Source: Rhizobium sp. WYJ-E13 (GTDB lineage: Bacteria > Pseudomonadota > Alphaproteobacteria > Rhizobiales > Rhizobiaceae). Taken from it: 64,000 nt of DNA. Below the pieces are notes generated by a model. The model ran no database searches, was not told the DNA's origin, and worked only from the letters and a program-made list of their open reading frames with translations. The stretch's first letter is position 1, and each line of letters opens with the position of its first letter. Shown piece by piece: positions 26,937 to 36,819 of the stretch. The stretch is taken from the NCBI RefSeq assembly GCF_018987265.1, contig NZ_CP076853.1, positions 992,001 through 1,056,000 of the forward strand, in the 5' to 3' direction. Position numbers and translations under genes: made by a program.

Positions 26937-28214
26937 ATGAGCAAGGTCAGCGGCAGCAACGGCGGCGACAGTAAGAACACCCTCTATTGTTCTTTCTGCG
27001 GAAAGAGCCAGCACGAGGTCCGGAAGCTTATTGCCGGACCGACCGTGTTCATCTGCGATGAATGCGTCGAACTGTGCATGGACATCATCCGCGAGGAGAA
27101 CAAATCCTCGATGGTCAAGTCCCGTGACGGCGTTCCCACGCCCCAGGACATCATCAAGGTTCTCGATGAATATGTCATCGGCCAGCGTCAGGCGAAGAAG
27201 ATCCTGTCGGTCGCCGTTCACAACCACTACAAGCGCCTCGCACACGCCTCCAAGAATGGCGATGTCGAACTGGCGAAGTCGAACATCATGCTGGTTGGCC
27301 CGACCGGCTGCGGCAAGACCTATCTTGCCCAGACGCTCGCCCGCATCATCGACGTTCCCTTCACGATGGCCGATGCGACCACGCTGACGGAAGCCGGCTA
27401 TGTCGGTGAAGACGTTGAAAACATCATCCTGAAGCTTCTGCAGGCTGCGGACTACAATGTCGAGCGCGCCCAGCGTGGCATCGTCTACATCGACGAGGTC
27501 GACAAGATCTCCCGCAAGTCCGACAACCCGTCGATCACCCGTGACGTATCGGGCGAGGGCGTGCAGCAGGCGCTTCTGAAGATCATGGAAGGCACGGTTG
27601 CTTCCGTACCGCCGCAGGGCGGCCGCAAGCATCCGCAGCAGGAATTCCTGCAGGTCGACACGACGAACATCTTGTTCATCTGCGGCGGCGCCTTCGCTGG
27701 CCTCGACAAGATCATTTCGGCCCGCGGCGAGAAGACCTCGATCGGCTTCGGTGCGACCGTCAAGGCACAGGACGACCGCCGCGTCGGCGAAGTGCTACGC
27801 GAACTGGAGCCGGAAGATCTGGTCAAGTTCGGCCTCATCCCGGAATTCATCGGTCGTCTGCCGGTTCTGGCAACGCTGGAAGACCTCGATGAGGATGCGC
27901 TGATCCAGATCCTGTCCGAGCCGAAGAACGCGCTGATCAAGCAGTATCAGCGCCTGTTCGAGATGGAAGACGTGGAACTGTCCTTCCACGAGGACGCGCT
28001 CCGCGAAATTGCCCGAAAGGCGATCATCCGCAAGACCGGCGCCCGCGGCCTGCGCTCGATTATGGAAAAGATCCTGCTCGACACGATGTTCGAACTGCCG
28101 GCGCTGGAAGGCGTTCGCGAAGTCGTCATCTCCGAAGAGGTCGCACGCGGTTCGGCCCGTCCGCTGTATATCTACGCCGACCGCCAGGACGAGAAGGCAA
28201 ACGTTTCGGCCTGA
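26937..28214 (+). CDS. clpX: Clp protease ATP-binding subunit ClpX
   Basis: This AAA+ unfoldase feeds substrates such as CtrA-type regulators to ClpP. The 425-aa product has the N-terminal zinc finger ([10 protein letters not shown] with CDECVELC), Walker [12 protein letters not shown] near residue 121, Walker [11 protein letters not shown], and the ClpP-docking IGF loop in SIGFGATV. The start ATG at 26937 follows GGAAGGAAAGTGAT. Upstream in-frame codons are not conserved. It lies downstream of clpP, as throughout Alphaproteobacteria. Confidence 0.97.
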   Translation: MSKVSGSNGGDSKNTLYCSFCGKSQHEVRKLIAGPTVFICDECVELCMDIIREENKSSMVKSRDGVPTPQDIIKVLDEYVIGQRQAKKILSVAVHNHYKRLAHASKNGDVELAKSNIMLVGPTGCGKTYLAQTLARIIDVPFTMADATTLTEAGYVGEDVENIILKLLQAADYNVERAQRGIVYIDEVDKISRKSDNPSITRDVSGEGVQQALLKIMEGTVASVPPQGGRKHPQQEFLQVDTTNILFICGGAFAGLDKIISARGEKTSIGFGATVKAQDDRRVGEVLRELEPEDLVKFGLIPEFIGRLPVLATLEDLDEDALIQILSEPKNALIKQYQRLFEMEDVELSFHEDALREIARKAIIRKTGARGLRSIMEKILLDTMFELPALEGVREVVISEEVARGSARPLYIYADRQDEKANVSA

Positions 28215-28238
28215 AGCTTGCGTTGAGAACCGCTATTT

Positions 28239-28272
28239 TAAGGGGCTTGCCTTGTGCGGGCCCCTTTCTATT
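28239..28272 (+). terminator. Intrinsic terminator after clpX
   Basis: AAGGGGC at 28240-28246 pairs with GCCCCTT at 28260-28266, followed by TCTATTT. It separates clpX from lon, so lon is independently transcribed. Confidence 0.7.
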
Positions 28273-28507
28273 TGAAAACAGGTGCCGGGCGCTGATAATA
28301 GTTGCGGGCAAGGTTGAAAAACAGCCTTGGCCGATATTGCGCAAACGATACCCCTTGGCAATGATGCTGTGATTCCGTAGCGTGTTGCTGGCGTTGTTAT
28401 TTTAGGCGGTTCGGAAATGGTAAGCGTCGCTCCAGATAGGCGCTTCATTGTGTTGGCGTTCCATGTAATAAAGCTGTCACAACCGTGGAACGCGGGCGTT
28501 AACGTGG

Positions 28508-28540
28508 CTTGAAAAGCGTAGTCAGAACCTCCACTTGTAA
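28508..28540 (+). promoter_or_regulatory. RpoH-type heat-shock promoter for lon, with overlapping palindrome
   Basis: CTTGAAA at 28508-28514 followed about 16 bases later by CTCCACTTGT resembles the alphaproteobacterial sigma32 promoter. Overlapping its -10 side is a perfect inverted repeat, CACTTGT-AACA-ACAAGTG (28532-28549). It is about 75 bases before the lon ATG. Heat-shock control of lon is well known, and the repeat could be an additional operator or an mRNA 5' hairpin. Confidence 0.55.
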
Positions 28541-28617
28541 CAACAAGTGAGAGTGCCGGCCGGTCCCAAGCGGCCGCGCCAAAGAGCCCGGTAACGGGAC
28601 GATGGAAAGGAATAAAA

Positions 28618-31038
28618 ATGACGAAGAAAACGTCTGTAGCGAGCACCAGCACCGCCTATCCTGTTCTTCCCCTGCGCGACATCGTGGTGTTCCCCCATAT
28701 GATCGTGCCGCTGTTCGTCGGGCGGGAAAAGTCGATCCGTGCGCTCGAAGAGGTCATGGGTTCCGACAAGCAGATCATGCTGGTCACCCAGATCAACGCC
28801 AGCGACGACGATCCGGACCCGTCTGCGATCCACCGCGTCGGTACGGTCGCGAATGTGTTGCAACTCCTGAAGCTGCCTGACGGCACAGTCAAGGTTCTGG
28901 TTGAAGGCCGCGCCCGCGCCGAGATCGACAGCTACACGAGCCGCGAAGATTTCTACGAAGCCCTCGGTCATGTGCTCGAAGAGCCGCATGATGATCCGGT
29001 CGAGCTGGAAGCGCTCTCCCGTTCCGTCGTCTCGGAATTCGAGAGCTACGTGAAGCTCAACAAGAAGATTTCGCCCGAGGTTGTCGGTGCAGCCAGCCAG
29101 ATCGACGACTATTCCAAGCTCGCCGATACGGTCGCCTCGCACCTGTCGATCAAGATCACCGAGAAGCAGGAGATGCTGGAAACCACCAGCGTCAAGGCCC
29201 GCCTCGAAAAGGCTCTCGGCTTCATGGAAGGTGAGATCTCGGTTCTGCAGGTCGAAAAGCGCATCCGCTCGCGTGTCAAGCGCCAGATGGAGAAGACCCA
29301 GCGTGAATACTACCTGAATGAGCAGATGAAGGCGATCCAGAAGGAACTCGGCGACGGCGAGGAAGGCCGCGACGAGATGAGCGAACTGGAAGAGCGCATC
29401 GCCAAGACGAAGCTGTCCAAGGAAGCCCGTGAAAAGGCTGACGCAGAGCTGAAGAAGCTGCGCCAGATGAGCCCGATGTCGGCTGAAGCCACCGTCGTGC
29501 GTAACTATCTGGACTGGCTGCTCGGTATCCCTTGGGGCAAGAAGTCGAAGATCAAGGCCGATCTCAACAATGCCGAGAAGATCCTCGAAGCCGATCACTT
29601 CGGTCTCGACAAGGTCAAGGAGCGCATCGTCGAGTATCTGGCGGTCCAGGCACGCGCTACCAAGATCAAGGGTCCGATCCTGTGCCTCGTCGGCCCCCCG
29701 GGCGTCGGCAAGACCTCGCTCGCCCAGTCGATCGCCAAGGCAACCGGCCGTGAATATGTCCGCATGGCTCTCGGTGGCGTCCGTGACGAAGCCGAAATCC
29801 GCGGTCACCGCCGCACCTATATCGGCTCGATGCCCGGCAAGGTCATCCAGTCGATGAAGAAGGCGAAGAGGTCCAACCCGCTCTTCCTGCTCGATGAAAT
29901 CGACAAGCTCGGCCAGGACTATCGCGGCGATCCGTCTTCGGCTCTGCTGGAGGTGCTCGACCCGGCTCAGAACTCGACCTTCATGGACCACTACCTGGAA
30001 GTCGAATACGACCTGTCGGACGTGATGTTCATCACGACGGCGAATACGCTGAATATTCCGGCTCCGCTGATGGACCGCATGGAAGTCATCCGTATCGCCG
30101 GCTACACCGAAGACGAGAAGCGCGAAATCGCCAAGCGGCACCTGCTGCCGAAGGCCATCAAGGAGCATGCGCTGCAGCCGAGCGAATTCTCGGTCAGCGA
30201 CGATGCCCTGATGGCAATCAGTCAGCAGTATACCCGCGAAGCCGGTGTTCGTACCTTCGAGCGCGAACTGATGAAGCTCGCCCGCAAGGCGGTCACCGAG
30301 ATTATCAAGGGCAAGACGAAGTCGGTTCATGTAACGGCCGAGAACATCGACGATTATCTGGGCGTTCCGCGCTTTCGCCACGGCGAAGCCGAGCGTGAGG
30401 ATCAGGTCGGTGTGGTTACGGGCCTTGCCTGGACGGAAGTCGGCGGTGAACTGCTGACGATCGAAGGCGTCATGATGCCCGGTAAGGGCCGCATGACCGT
30501 CACAGGCAACCTGAAGGAAGTGATGAAGGAATCGATCTCGGCAGCGGCATCTTACGTCCGCTCGCGCGCCGTCGATTTCGGCATCGAGCCGCCGCGCTTC
30601 GACAAGAGCGACATCCACGTGCACGTGCCGGAAGGCGCCACACCGAAGGATGGCCCCTCGGCCGGTGTCGCCATGGCAACCGCGATCGTCTCGATCATGA
30701 CCGGTATTCCGGTCAACAAGGATGTGGCAATGACGGGTGAGATCACCCTGCGTGGCCGTGTCCTGCCGATCGGTGGCCTGAAGGAAAAGCTGCTCGCGGC
30801 GCTTCGCGGCGGCATCAAGAAGGTGCTGATTCCGGAAGAGAACGCCAAGGATCTGGCAGAGATTCCGGACAATGTGAAGAACAGCATGGAGATCATTCCG
30901 GTCTCCCGCATGGGCGAAGTGATCAAGCATGCGCTGATCCGCCGCCCCGAGCCGATCGAATGGGATGGCACGGTCGAAACGCCTGTCATCGCCACGGTCG
31001 AAGGGCTTGATGATGCGGGCGCCGCCATAGCTCATTGA
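28618..31038 (+). CDS. lon: ATP-dependent protease Lon
   Basis: The 806-aa homohexameric protease has an N-terminal substrate-binding domain (residues about 12-205, [15 protein letters not shown] at the start), a coiled-coil region, an AAA+ module with Walker [12 protein letters not shown] near residue 359 and Walker [11 protein letters not shown], and a C-terminal serine-lysine protease domain. The active Ser is in [12 protein letters not shown] (about Ser681), with the paired Lys in [10 protein letters not shown] about 43 residues later. The ATG follows AAAGGAATAAAA. It degrades misfolded and regulatory proteins in the cytoplasm. Confidence 0.97.
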   Translation: MTKKTSVASTSTAYPVLPLRDIVVFPHMIVPLFVGREKSIRALEEVMGSDKQIMLVTQINASDDDPDPSAIHRVGTVANVLQLLKLPDGTVKVLVEGRARAEIDSYTSREDFYEALGHVLEEPHDDPVELEALSRSVVSEFESYVKLNKKISPEVVGAASQIDDYSKLADTVASHLSIKITEKQEMLETTSVKARLEKALGFMEGEISVLQVEKRIRSRVKRQMEKTQREYYLNEQMKAIQKELGDGEEGRDEMSELEERIAKTKLSKEAREKADAELKKLRQMSPMSAEATVVRNYLDWLLGIPWGKKSKIKADLNNAEKILEADHFGLDKVKERIVEYLAVQARATKIKGPILCLVGPPGVGKTSLAQSIAKATGREYVRMALGGVRDEAEIRGHRRTYIGSMPGKVIQSMKKAKRSNPLFLLDEIDKLGQDYRGDPSSALLEVLDPAQNSTFMDHYLEVEYDLSDVMFITTANTLNIPAPLMDRMEVIRIAGYTEDEKREIAKRHLLPKAIKEHALQPSEFSVSDDALMAISQQYTREAGVRTFERELMKLARKAVTEIIKGKTKSVHVTAENIDDYLGVPRFRHGEAEREDQVGVVTGLAWTEVGGELLTIEGVMMPGKGRMTVTGNLKEVMKESISAAASYVRSRAVDFGIEPPRFDKSDIHVHVPEGATPKDGPSAGVAMATAIVSIMTGIPVNKDVAMTGEITLRGRVLPIGGLKEKLLAALRGGIKKVLIPEENAKDLAEIPDNVKNSMEIIPVSRMGEVIKHALIRRPEPIEWDGTVETPVIATVEGLDDAGAAIAH

Positions 31039-31080
31039 GCTGGTGGCTGCCACATTTGTGCCCAATTGTTGCAAATCAAC

Positions 31081-31112
31081 AAAAAGGCCGGCGGAAACGC
31101 CGGCCTTTTTTT
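31081..31112 (+). terminator. Strong intrinsic terminator after lon
   Basis: GGCCGGCG-GAAA-CGCCGGCC (31086-31105) is a perfect 8-bp stem with a GAAA tetraloop, followed by seven T and preceded by five A, so it can work in both directions. Confidence 0.9.
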
Positions 31113-31247
31113 GTGAAAACGTCATGTAGACGCTTGCTTTTCCTTGATTTGCAGGGCTTTTGGGTTCTCGGCGGGCCTGATGAAAGCGATTTCTGCGCCT
31201 AGCTTACAGATTGAGTTGTTTCAAACCATTTAGAAAGGGGTGGAAAC

Positions 31248-31523
31248 ATGAATAAGAATGAACTCGTGTCCGCAGTAGCCGAAAAGGCTGGACTGACGAA
31301 GTCTGACGCAGCATCTGCCGTCGACGCAGTTTTCGATGTTGTGCAGGCTGAGCTGAAGAACAAGGGCGACATCCGTCTCGCCGGCTTCGGCAGCTTCACG
31401 GTTTCTCATCGCGCTGCCACGAAGGGCCGCAACCCGTCGACCGGCGCCGAAGTCGACATCCCGGCACGCAACGTGCCGAAGTTCACGCCCGGCAAGGGCC
31501 TGAAGGACGCCGTCAACGGCTGA
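31248..31523 (+). CDS. hupB: DNA-binding protein HU-beta
   Basis: A 91-residue histone-like protein that bends DNA and shapes the nucleoid. It begins MNKNELVSAVAEKAGLTKSDA and contains the HU arm region GFGSFTVSHRAATKGRNPSTG with the conserved RNP turn for DNA intercalation, then KFTPGKGLKDAVN. The ATG follows AGAAAGGGGTGGAAAC. It follows lon but behind a strong terminator, so it has its own promoter. Confidence 0.96.
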   Translation: MNKNELVSAVAEKAGLTKSDAASAVDAVFDVVQAELKNKGDIRLAGFGSFTVSHRAATKGRNPSTGAEVDIPARNVPKFTPGKGLKDAVNG

Positions 31524-31571
31524 TACGAGATTGTCCGCCGGTCGTAAACGAGAACGGCCGTGCAGGATTTT

Positions 31572-31604
31572 AAGGGGTTCGGCATTGCCGAGCCCCTTTT
31601 TCTT
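31572..31604 (+). terminator. Intrinsic terminator after hupB
   Basis: AAGGGGTTCGGC (31572-31583) pairs with GCCGAGCCCCTT (31587-31598) with one G-U pair and an ATT loop, followed by TTTTCTTT. Confidence 0.85.
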
Positions 31605-31774
31605 TGGCCGTCTGCCGCATGCAGTGCTTCGTTTTGCGATGATGACGTTCTCAGGGCGGGGCCGGCTATTTGTGGCTGGGCGCCGCACTCTCGGCGCATC
31701 GCTTTTCATCATGCGCAACGAGATGCGCCGGGAGAGGGAATCGGGCTGACGCAAACTGTATAAAATGTCGCAGG

Positions 31775-31792
31775 CTGTCATGTCTCTGTCAT
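31775..31792 (+). promoter_or_regulatory. Perfect PHO box
   Basis: CTGTCATGTCTCTGTCAT is two exact copies of the PhoB half site CTGTCAT separated by four bases. It lies 52 bases before the ATG of the phytase/esterase-like gene, the normal activating distance. CTGTATA at 31757 may be a weaker flanking half site. Confidence 0.85.
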
Positions 31793-31844
31793 GGCAGTCC
31801 CGCAAAAACCCTCTGTTCGATTCTTTCGACATTGGGGGATTTCA

Positions 31845-34046
31845 ATGACAACTTTCTCGTGCAAGGCAGCGCTCGCCGCCCTGCTTCTCGCATCTGTTGC
31901 CTTCCCGGCAGGGGCTGAGCCGGTTTTTAACCGCATCGCCTCTTTCCCGGTCGCGACCAACCTGCCGGCCGACAAGGACAAGCTTTCGACCACCTCGGCC
32001 GAGATCATCACCGCTTCGCAGGATGGCAACACGCTGATCTACAGCGACAGCCCGCTCGGCGCCATCGGCTTCATCGACATCACCGATGCCAAGGCCCCCA
32101 AGGCCGGCGGCGCGCTGATGATGGATGGTGAGCCGACCTCTGTCACGACAGCAGCCAGCAAGGCGCTCGTCGCCGTCAACACCGGCGAAAGCAAGCAGAA
32201 GCCGTCGGGCCGCCTGGCGATCGTCGACATCGCCACGAAGAAGATCGACGCGACTTGCGATCTCGGTGGTCAGCCCGATTCGATCGCTCTCAACAAGGAC
32301 AGGACGCTCGGCACGATCGCGATCGAAAACGAGCGCGATGAAGAGGTCAACGACGGCAAGATCCCGCAGATGCCGGCGGGCGACCTCGTCGTCTTCCAGG
32401 TCAAGGCCGATGGCACCGTCGATTGCGGCACGATCAGGCATGTCGCCCTGACTGGTCTCACAGGCGTTGCCCCCGAAGATCCGGAACCGGAATTCGTTGC
32501 CTTCAACAACCAGAACGAAATCGCCCTGACGCTGCAAGAAAACAACGAGATCATCATTCTCGACGGTGCGACCGGCACGGTGAAGACGCACTTTACCGCT
32601 GGCAGCGTCGACCTTTCGGGCGTCGACACCAAGCGTGATGGCGCCCTGAAGTTCACCGCCGAGAAGAAGGGCGTCCTGCGCGAGCCGGATGCCGTAAAGT
32701 GGCTGGATGACAACCGTCTCGTCGTCGCCAACGAAGGCGATTATGAGGGTGGCTCGCGCGGCTTCACCATCTTCGACAAGACCGGCAAGGTTCTCTTCGA
32801 ATCTGGCAGCTCCTTCGAACGCGCCGTGGCCGCGCTCGGCCATTATCCGGAAAGCCGGTCCTCGTCGAAGGGTGTCGAGCCGGAAGGTCTGGAAGCCGCC
32901 AGGTTCGGCGATGACAATCTGTTCTTCCTGCTCGCCGAGCGCGCTTCCGTCGTCGGCGTTTACAAGGATACGGGTGCTGATCCGGAACTGCTGCAGATCC
33001 TGCCGTCGGGCATTTCCCCGGAAGGCGCGATTGCCATTCCGCAGCGTAACCTGCTTGCCACCGCCAACGAACTCGACCTCGGCAAAGATGGTGGTACGCG
33101 TTCGCACGTCATGATCTACGAGCGCAGTGAAGGCGAGAAGGCCTATCCGCAGATCGTGTCTGCCGAGAAGGACGGCAACCCGATCGGCTTTGCAGCCCTT
33201 TCGGGACTCGCCGCCGTTCCGGGCAAGCCGGGCATGCTCTACGCCGTCAGCGACAGCTTCCTCGGCGCGCAGCCGACGATCTACACGATCGACGCCACCA
33301 AGAAGCCGGCCGTCATCACCGATGCGCTCGTCGTCAAGCGTGATGGCGCTCCGGCCCAGAAGCTCGACATCGAAGGCATCGCTGTCGCTGCCGACGGCTC
33401 CTTCTGGCTGGCTTCGGAAGGCTATACCGAGCGTCTGGTACCGCACGCGCTCTACAACGTCACCGCCAAGGGCGACATCAAGACCGAGATCGCCCTGCCG
33501 AAGGAACTGCTCGCCAACGAAATCCGCTATGGCTTCGAAGGTGTGACGATCGTCGGCACTGGCGACGACGCAACACTCTGGATGGCTGTCCAGCGCGAGT
33601 GGAATGACGATGAGAAGGGCTTCGTGAAGCTCGTCTCCTACAATCCGAAGAAAAAGGAATGGGGCGCCGTGCGCTACCCGCTCGACAAGACCGAGAGCGG
33701 CTGGGTCGGCCTATCCGAAATCACTGCCCAGGGCGACAGCGTCTACATCATCGAGCGGGACAACCTCGTCGGCGATGCGGCCAAGCTGAAGAAGCTCTAC
33801 AAGGTCGCAATCTCCGACCTGAAGGCGGGCAAGCTCGGCGGCGAATTGCCCGTCGTCAAGAAGACGGAAGCCCATGATTTCATCGGCGACCTGAAGTCGG
33901 CCACGAACGGCTACGTTCTCGACAAGCTGGAAGGCTTCGCCTTCGACGCATCGGGCAAGGCCTATGCCGTGACCGACAACGACGGTGTGAGCGATTCTTC
34001 CGGCGAGACCTTGTTCTTCCCAGTCAACCTGACTGCTACCAACTGA
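31845..34046 (+). CDS. Secreted choice-of-anchor-I / phytase-like esterase protein
   Basis: A 733-residue exported protein with a signal peptide (KAALAALLLASVAFPAGA, cleavage before EPVF). The first half (about 25-430) is a beta-propeller-like region with repeated short strands such as GFIDITDAKAPKAGG and GRLAIVDIATKKIDATCDLG, resembling choice-of-anchor-I proteins. The second half (about 450-725) matches the 'esterase-like activity of phytase' family (DIEGIAVAADGSFWLASEG, GFEGVTIVGTGDDATLWMAVQ, KLEGFAFDASGKAYAVTDNDG). It probably hydrolyses a phosphate ester or binds metal/phosphate outside the cytoplasm. Phosphate control is indicated by the PHO box. The chemistry is unproven. An upstream in-frame ATG at 31791 lies in the PHO box and is rejected. 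Confidence 0.85.
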   Translation: MTTFSCKAALAALLLASVAFPAGAEPVFNRIASFPVATNLPADKDKLSTTSAEIITASQDGNTLIYSDSPLGAIGFIDITDAKAPKAGGALMMDGEPTSVTTAASKALVAVNTGESKQKPSGRLAIVDIATKKIDATCDLGGQPDSIALNKDRTLGTIAIENERDEEVNDGKIPQMPAGDLVVFQVKADGTVDCGTIRHVALTGLTGVAPEDPEPEFVAFNNQNEIALTLQENNEIIILDGATGTVKTHFTAGSVDLSGVDTKRDGALKFTAEKKGVLREPDAVKWLDDNRLVVANEGDYEGGSRGFTIFDKTGKVLFESGSSFERAVAALGHYPESRSSSKGVEPEGLEAARFGDDNLFFLLAERASVVGVYKDTGADPELLQILPSGISPEGAIAIPQRNLLATANELDLGKDGGTRSHVMIYERSEGEKAYPQIVSAEKDGNPIGFAALSGLAAVPGKPGMLYAVSDSFLGAQPTIYTIDATKKPAVITDALVVKRDGAPAQKLDIEGIAVAADGSFWLASEGYTERLVPHALYNVTAKGDIKTEIALPKELLANEIRYGFEGVTIVGTGDDATLWMAVQREWNDDEKGFVKLVSYNPKKKEWGAVRYPLDKTESGWVGLSEITAQGDSVYIIERDNLVGDAAKLKKLYKVAISDLKAGKLGGELPVVKKTEAHDFIGDLKSATNGYVLDKLEGFAFDASGKAYAVTDNDGVSDSSGETLFFPVNLTATN

Positions 34047-34065
34047 TCGATCATCCCTTGAACTG

Positions 34066-34095
34066 AAAAGGCCGGGTCTTGCCCGGCCTCTTCTG
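34066..34095 (+). terminator. Intrinsic terminator after the phytase-like gene
   Basis: AAAAGGCCGGG (34066-34076) and CCCGGCCTC (34082-34090) form a GC-rich stem with a TCTTG loop, followed by TTCTGTT. It lies 20 bases after the stop. Confidence 0.75.
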
Positions 34096-34130
34096 TTGAG
34101 CCTTGCTGACCGTGAGGGGTCTGCCAGGGC

Positions 34131-35117
34131 CTACCAGCGCTGATGCACATGCGGCGCAATCAGCCGCCCGTAGATTTCACGCGTTGCGGCCATAACGTCG
34201 GCCGAGAGGGGCGCCAGATCGGCAGCGGCTGCGTTCGCCTTGGCCTGATCGGCATTGCGCGCGCCGGGAATGACGACGGTGACGGCATCCGCCATCAGGA
34301 TCCAGCGCAGCGCGAATGCGGCCATGCTGGCCCCTGCCGGAACGAGCTTGCGCACTTCCTCCACCGCCTGCAGACCGACCTCGAAGGGCACGCCCGAGAA
34401 GGTCTCGCCAACATCGAAGGCTTCGCCGTGGCGGTTGAAGTTGCGGTGATCGTCGCTGGCGAATTTGGTGTCACGGGTGATCTTGCCGGAGAGCAGGCCG
34501 CTTGCGAGCGGCACGCGGGCGATGATCACCACGTTCTTGCGGCGGGCCTCGGCGAAGAACAGGTGGTCAGGACGCTGGCGGAAGATGTTATAGATGATCT
34601 GGATGCTGACGACTCCGGGATATTCGATCGCCTTCAGCGCTTCCTCGACCTTCTCGACGCTGACGCCGTAGCCCTTGATCTTGCCGGCCTTCTGCAATTC
34701 GTCCAGCCCGGCGAAGACTTCAGGGCGATAGAGCACCTCCGTCGGCGGGCAGTGGAGCTGCACGAGGTCGAGGCTGTCCACCTGCAGGTTCTTCAGGCTG
34801 CGGTCGATGAAACCTTCCAGATTGGCCTTGTTGTAGCCCTCCGTGACATGCGGGTTGAGCCGGCGGCCGGCCTTGGTCGCGACCATCGGGCGCTCGCCGC
34901 CACGCGCCTTCAGCACGTCCGCAATGATCTTTTCGGAGCGGCCGTCGCCATAGACGTCGGCAGTGTCGATAAAGGTCATGCCGGCATCGAGCGCGGCATT
35001 CAGCGCAGCGCGGCCGTCCGCTTCGCTGACATCGCCCCAGGAGCCGCCGATCTGCCAGGCGCCGAAGCCGACATTCGTGACGGTAAAGGGCAGGCGGCCG
35101 AAAGCATGATGTTTCAT
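34131..35117 (-). CDS. Aldo/keto reductase
   Basis: A 328-aa NADPH-dependent aldo/keto reductase of the group that includes YdhF/general stress AKRs. The catalytic tetrad region is visible: Asp in [15 protein letters not shown] (Asp-Tyr pair), Lys in VATKAG, and His in LVQLHCPP. The C-terminal cofactor segment is [20 protein letters not shown]. The substrate is unknown. The ATG follows GGAGGATTTCC. It is divergent from a cupin gene with a 149-base shared spacer. Confidence 0.9.
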   Translation of the reverse strand: MKHHAFGRLPFTVTNVGFGAWQIGGSWGDVSEADGRAALNAALDAGMTFIDTADVYGDGRSEKIIADVLKARGGERPMVATKAGRRLNPHVTEGYNKANLEGFIDRSLKNLQVDSLDLVQLHCPPTEVLYRPEVFAGLDELQKAGKIKGYGVSVEKVEEALKAIEYPGVVSIQIIYNIFRQRPDHLFFAEARRKNVVIIARVPLASGLLSGKITRDTKFASDDHRNFNRHGEAFDVGETFSGVPFEVGLQAVEEVRKLVPAGASMAAFALRWILMADAVTVVIPGARNADQAKANAAAADLAPLSADVMAATREIYGRLIAPHVHQRW

Positions 35118-35266
35118 GGAAATCCTCCGTTCGTAATGAAAGGCCTCGCAGTAGCAGGTGCCGGTTGGGGCGACAATCGCCGATGCCGCTTGGATCGCCT
35201 GCTGCGATCAAATATCCTTGCCCACGACGGCTTCAACCGCAGACGACGGAAGAACAGGGAAAGATC

Positions 35267-35677
35267 ATGGATATCAAGACAGCAGGCTCGCGCCCCTCCA
35301 CGAAAGGCCAGGACGATTATTTCACCGGTTCCGTTCGCCTGGATCCTCTCGTCGAAGCGCAGGAGCCGGCACGCATGCGGGCCGCTCACGTGACCTTCGA
35401 GCCCGGCGCGCGCACAGCCTGGCACACGCATCCCCTGGGGCAGACGCTGATCGTTACGTCAGGCAGGGGGCTCGTTCAGACATGGGGCGGGGAAATCAGG
35501 GACATCCGCCCGGGTGATGTCGTGTGGTTCCCACCGGGCGAGAAGCACTGGCATGGCGCAAGCCCCGAGACGGCCATGAGCCACATTGCCATCCAGGAAG
35601 CGCTGAACGGCAGCGTCGCAGATTGGCTGGAGCAAGTCAGCGACGAGCAATATGCCGGCAAGGTTCAAGGCGGTTGA
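35267..35677 (+). CDS. Cupin-domain protein (quercetinase/carboxymuconolactone-associated type)
   Basis: The 136-aa single cupin has an intact metal-site motif: [21 protein letters not shown] (HxH...E/Q pattern) and [14 protein letters not shown] with the second histidine. It belongs to the family often found beside aldo/keto reductases and carboxymuconolactone decarboxylase genes. The ATG at 35267 follows AGGGAAAGATC. The open frame upstream to 35165 has no initiation signal. It is divergent from the aldo/keto reductase gene, which suggests shared control. Confidence 0.85.
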   Translation: MDIKTAGSRPSTKGQDDYFTGSVRLDPLVEAQEPARMRAAHVTFEPGARTAWHTHPLGQTLIVTSGRGLVQTWGGEIRDIRPGDVVWFPPGEKHWHGASPETAMSHIAIQEALNGSVADWLEQVSDEQYAGKVQGG

Positions 35678-35979
35678 GAAAGGCCTCAGGCTCTGAGAGT
35701 GCGTGTGCGATTCGAGCCTGCGTCGTGATCTCCGTCGCGGCGAGGGGACGGTTCAGACGCCTCAGCCGCATCCACGTCGGCTGTATGTGGAAAACTTGGC
35801 GCGGCAGATCGCCGATTTGCTGAGGGGTTTGGGGAGGCTTTGCGAAACAATTTCCGGACTGTCATGGTTTTGTCTCCAAACCTGCTTGACACTAAAAGGC
35901 GAACCCCTTAGTTAGCCGCTCATCCCAACGGCCAGCCCGTTCGGGGAGGGTGCTCAGGCACCGGATTGCTTGAAAGAAT
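35678..35979. other. Intergenic region before the tRNA-Asp pair
   Basis: A 302-base spacer. It contains a promoter (35886-35914) for the tRNA genes. The rest has only incidental reading frames. Confidence 0.55.
35886..35914 (+). promoter_or_regulatory. Promoter of the tRNA-Asp genes
   Basis: TTGACA at 35886-35891, a 17-base spacer and TAGTTA at 35909-35914 match the vegetative promoter pattern, 66 bases before the first tRNA. Confidence 0.6.
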
Positions 35980-36056
35980 GCGGGTGTAGCTCAGTCGGTT
36001 AGAGTGCCGGCCTGTCACGCCGGAGGTCGCGGGTTCGAGCCCCGTCACTCGCGCCA
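35980..36056 (+). tRNA. tRNA-Asp (anticodon GTC), copy 1
   Basis: A 77-base cloverleaf beginning GCGGGTGTAGCTCAG and ending CACTCGCGCCA. The acceptor stem GCGGGTG pairs with CACTCGC, the anticodon stem CCGGC/GCCGG encloses CTGTCAC (anticodon GTC), and the T arm is GCGGGTTCGAGCCCCGT. CCA is encoded. Confidence 0.98.
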
Positions 36057-36128
36057 TTTCAAAGCAGGCGGCAAATCGTCGCTGTCTATCCGGTTTCATG
36101 CTATCCTCAGGTCCGAAAGGTCCAATGC

Positions 36129-36205
36129 GCGGGTGTAGCTCAGTCGGTTAGAGTGCCGGCCTGTCACGCCGGAGGTCGCGGGTTCGAGCCCCGTCACTCG
36201 CGCCA
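36129..36205 (+). tRNA. tRNA-Asp (anticodon GTC), copy 2
   Basis: Identical over its 77 bases to the copy at 35980-36056, with a different 72-base spacer between them. The pair is probably co-transcribed from the promoter at 35886. Confidence 0.98.
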
Positions 36206-36453
36206 CTCATCTCCAAAAAGCCATGCAGTTTCCGAGGGTCAGCCATGCGGCCTTCCGCAACTTTTAGGGATTTGTCGCGACATCGTTGCATCTGCTTGAT
36301 AATGTCCGTCCGACACTGTTCGAATAGCTTCTGTAAAAGTCTTGCGCCGGGGCTCCGGCTGCGCTAACCACGGCTTGTTGCAACGCACGTTCGCTTGCCG
36401 GGCATTTGCCCAGTCGCGCCGCTCGGCGCCGCCGGCAAGCAGGGATGAACATG

Positions 36454-36819
36454 ATGACTGAACTGCTCAGTTCCTATATTCCGATCGCTATTTTCATCGG
36501 TATCGCGCTTGTCATTGGCCTGGCGCTGCTCATTGCGCCGTTTGCCGTTGCCTTCAAGGCGCCCGATTCGGAAAAGCTCTCGGCTTACGAATGCGGTTTC
36601 AACGCATTCGACGACGCTCGTATGAAGTTCGACATCCGCTTCTACCTCGTGTCGATTCTCTTCATCATCTTCGACCTCGAGGTTGCCTTCCTCTTTCCGT
36701 GGGCCGTTTCCTTCGGCGCCATCGGCTGGTTCGGCTTCTGGTCCATGATGGTCTTCCTCCTTGTGCTGACCATCGGCTTTATCTATGAATGGAAGAAGGG
36801 AGCCCTGGAATGGGAGTAG
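36454..36819 (+). CDS. nuoA: NADH-quinone oxidoreductase subunit A
   Basis: This membrane subunit of complex I is 121 aa with three helices. The loop [18 protein letters not shown] carries the conserved cysteine and acidic residues near the quinone site, and [14 protein letters not shown] is in the second helix. Three ATGs are close together (36445, 36451, 36454). The family length favours MTELLSSY at 36454, though 36451 is also well placed behind AGGGATGAAC. It is the first gene of the nuo operon. The last 10 bases overlap nuoB. Confidence 0.95.
   Translation: MTELLSSYIPIAIFIGIALVIGLALLIAPFAVAFKAPDSEKLSAYECGFNAFDDARMKFDIRFYLVSILFIIFDLEVAFLFPWAVSFGAIGWFGFWSMMVFLLVLTIGFIYEWKKGALEWE

Larger units (their letters stand above)
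28215..28617. other. clpX-lon intergenic region
   Basis: A 403-base spacer holding the clpX terminator (28239-28272), a RpoH-like promoter (28508-28540) and a palindrome (28532-28549) before lon. Nothing else gene-like was found. Confidence 0.6.
31524..31844. other. Intergenic region hupB to phytase-like gene
   Basis: A 321-base spacer with the hupB terminator (31572-31604) and a perfect PHO box (31775-31792). The part between them shows no plausible gene. Confidence 0.6.

Noticed and set aside
28522-31125. An 867-codon open frame antisense to lon
   Set aside because: Shadow of lon; translation is arginine/aspartate-rich and low complexity with no recognisable domain.
31842-33446. A 534-codon minus-strand frame over the phytase-like gene
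   Set aside because: Shadow of the exported protein, which has a signal peptide, terminator and PHO box in the right orientation.
35980-36205. Tandem tRNA copies as an integration site or array
   Set aside because: The two 77-base units are intact tRNA-Asp genes with unrelated spacers; no integrase, truncated tRNA or attachment repeat flanks them.
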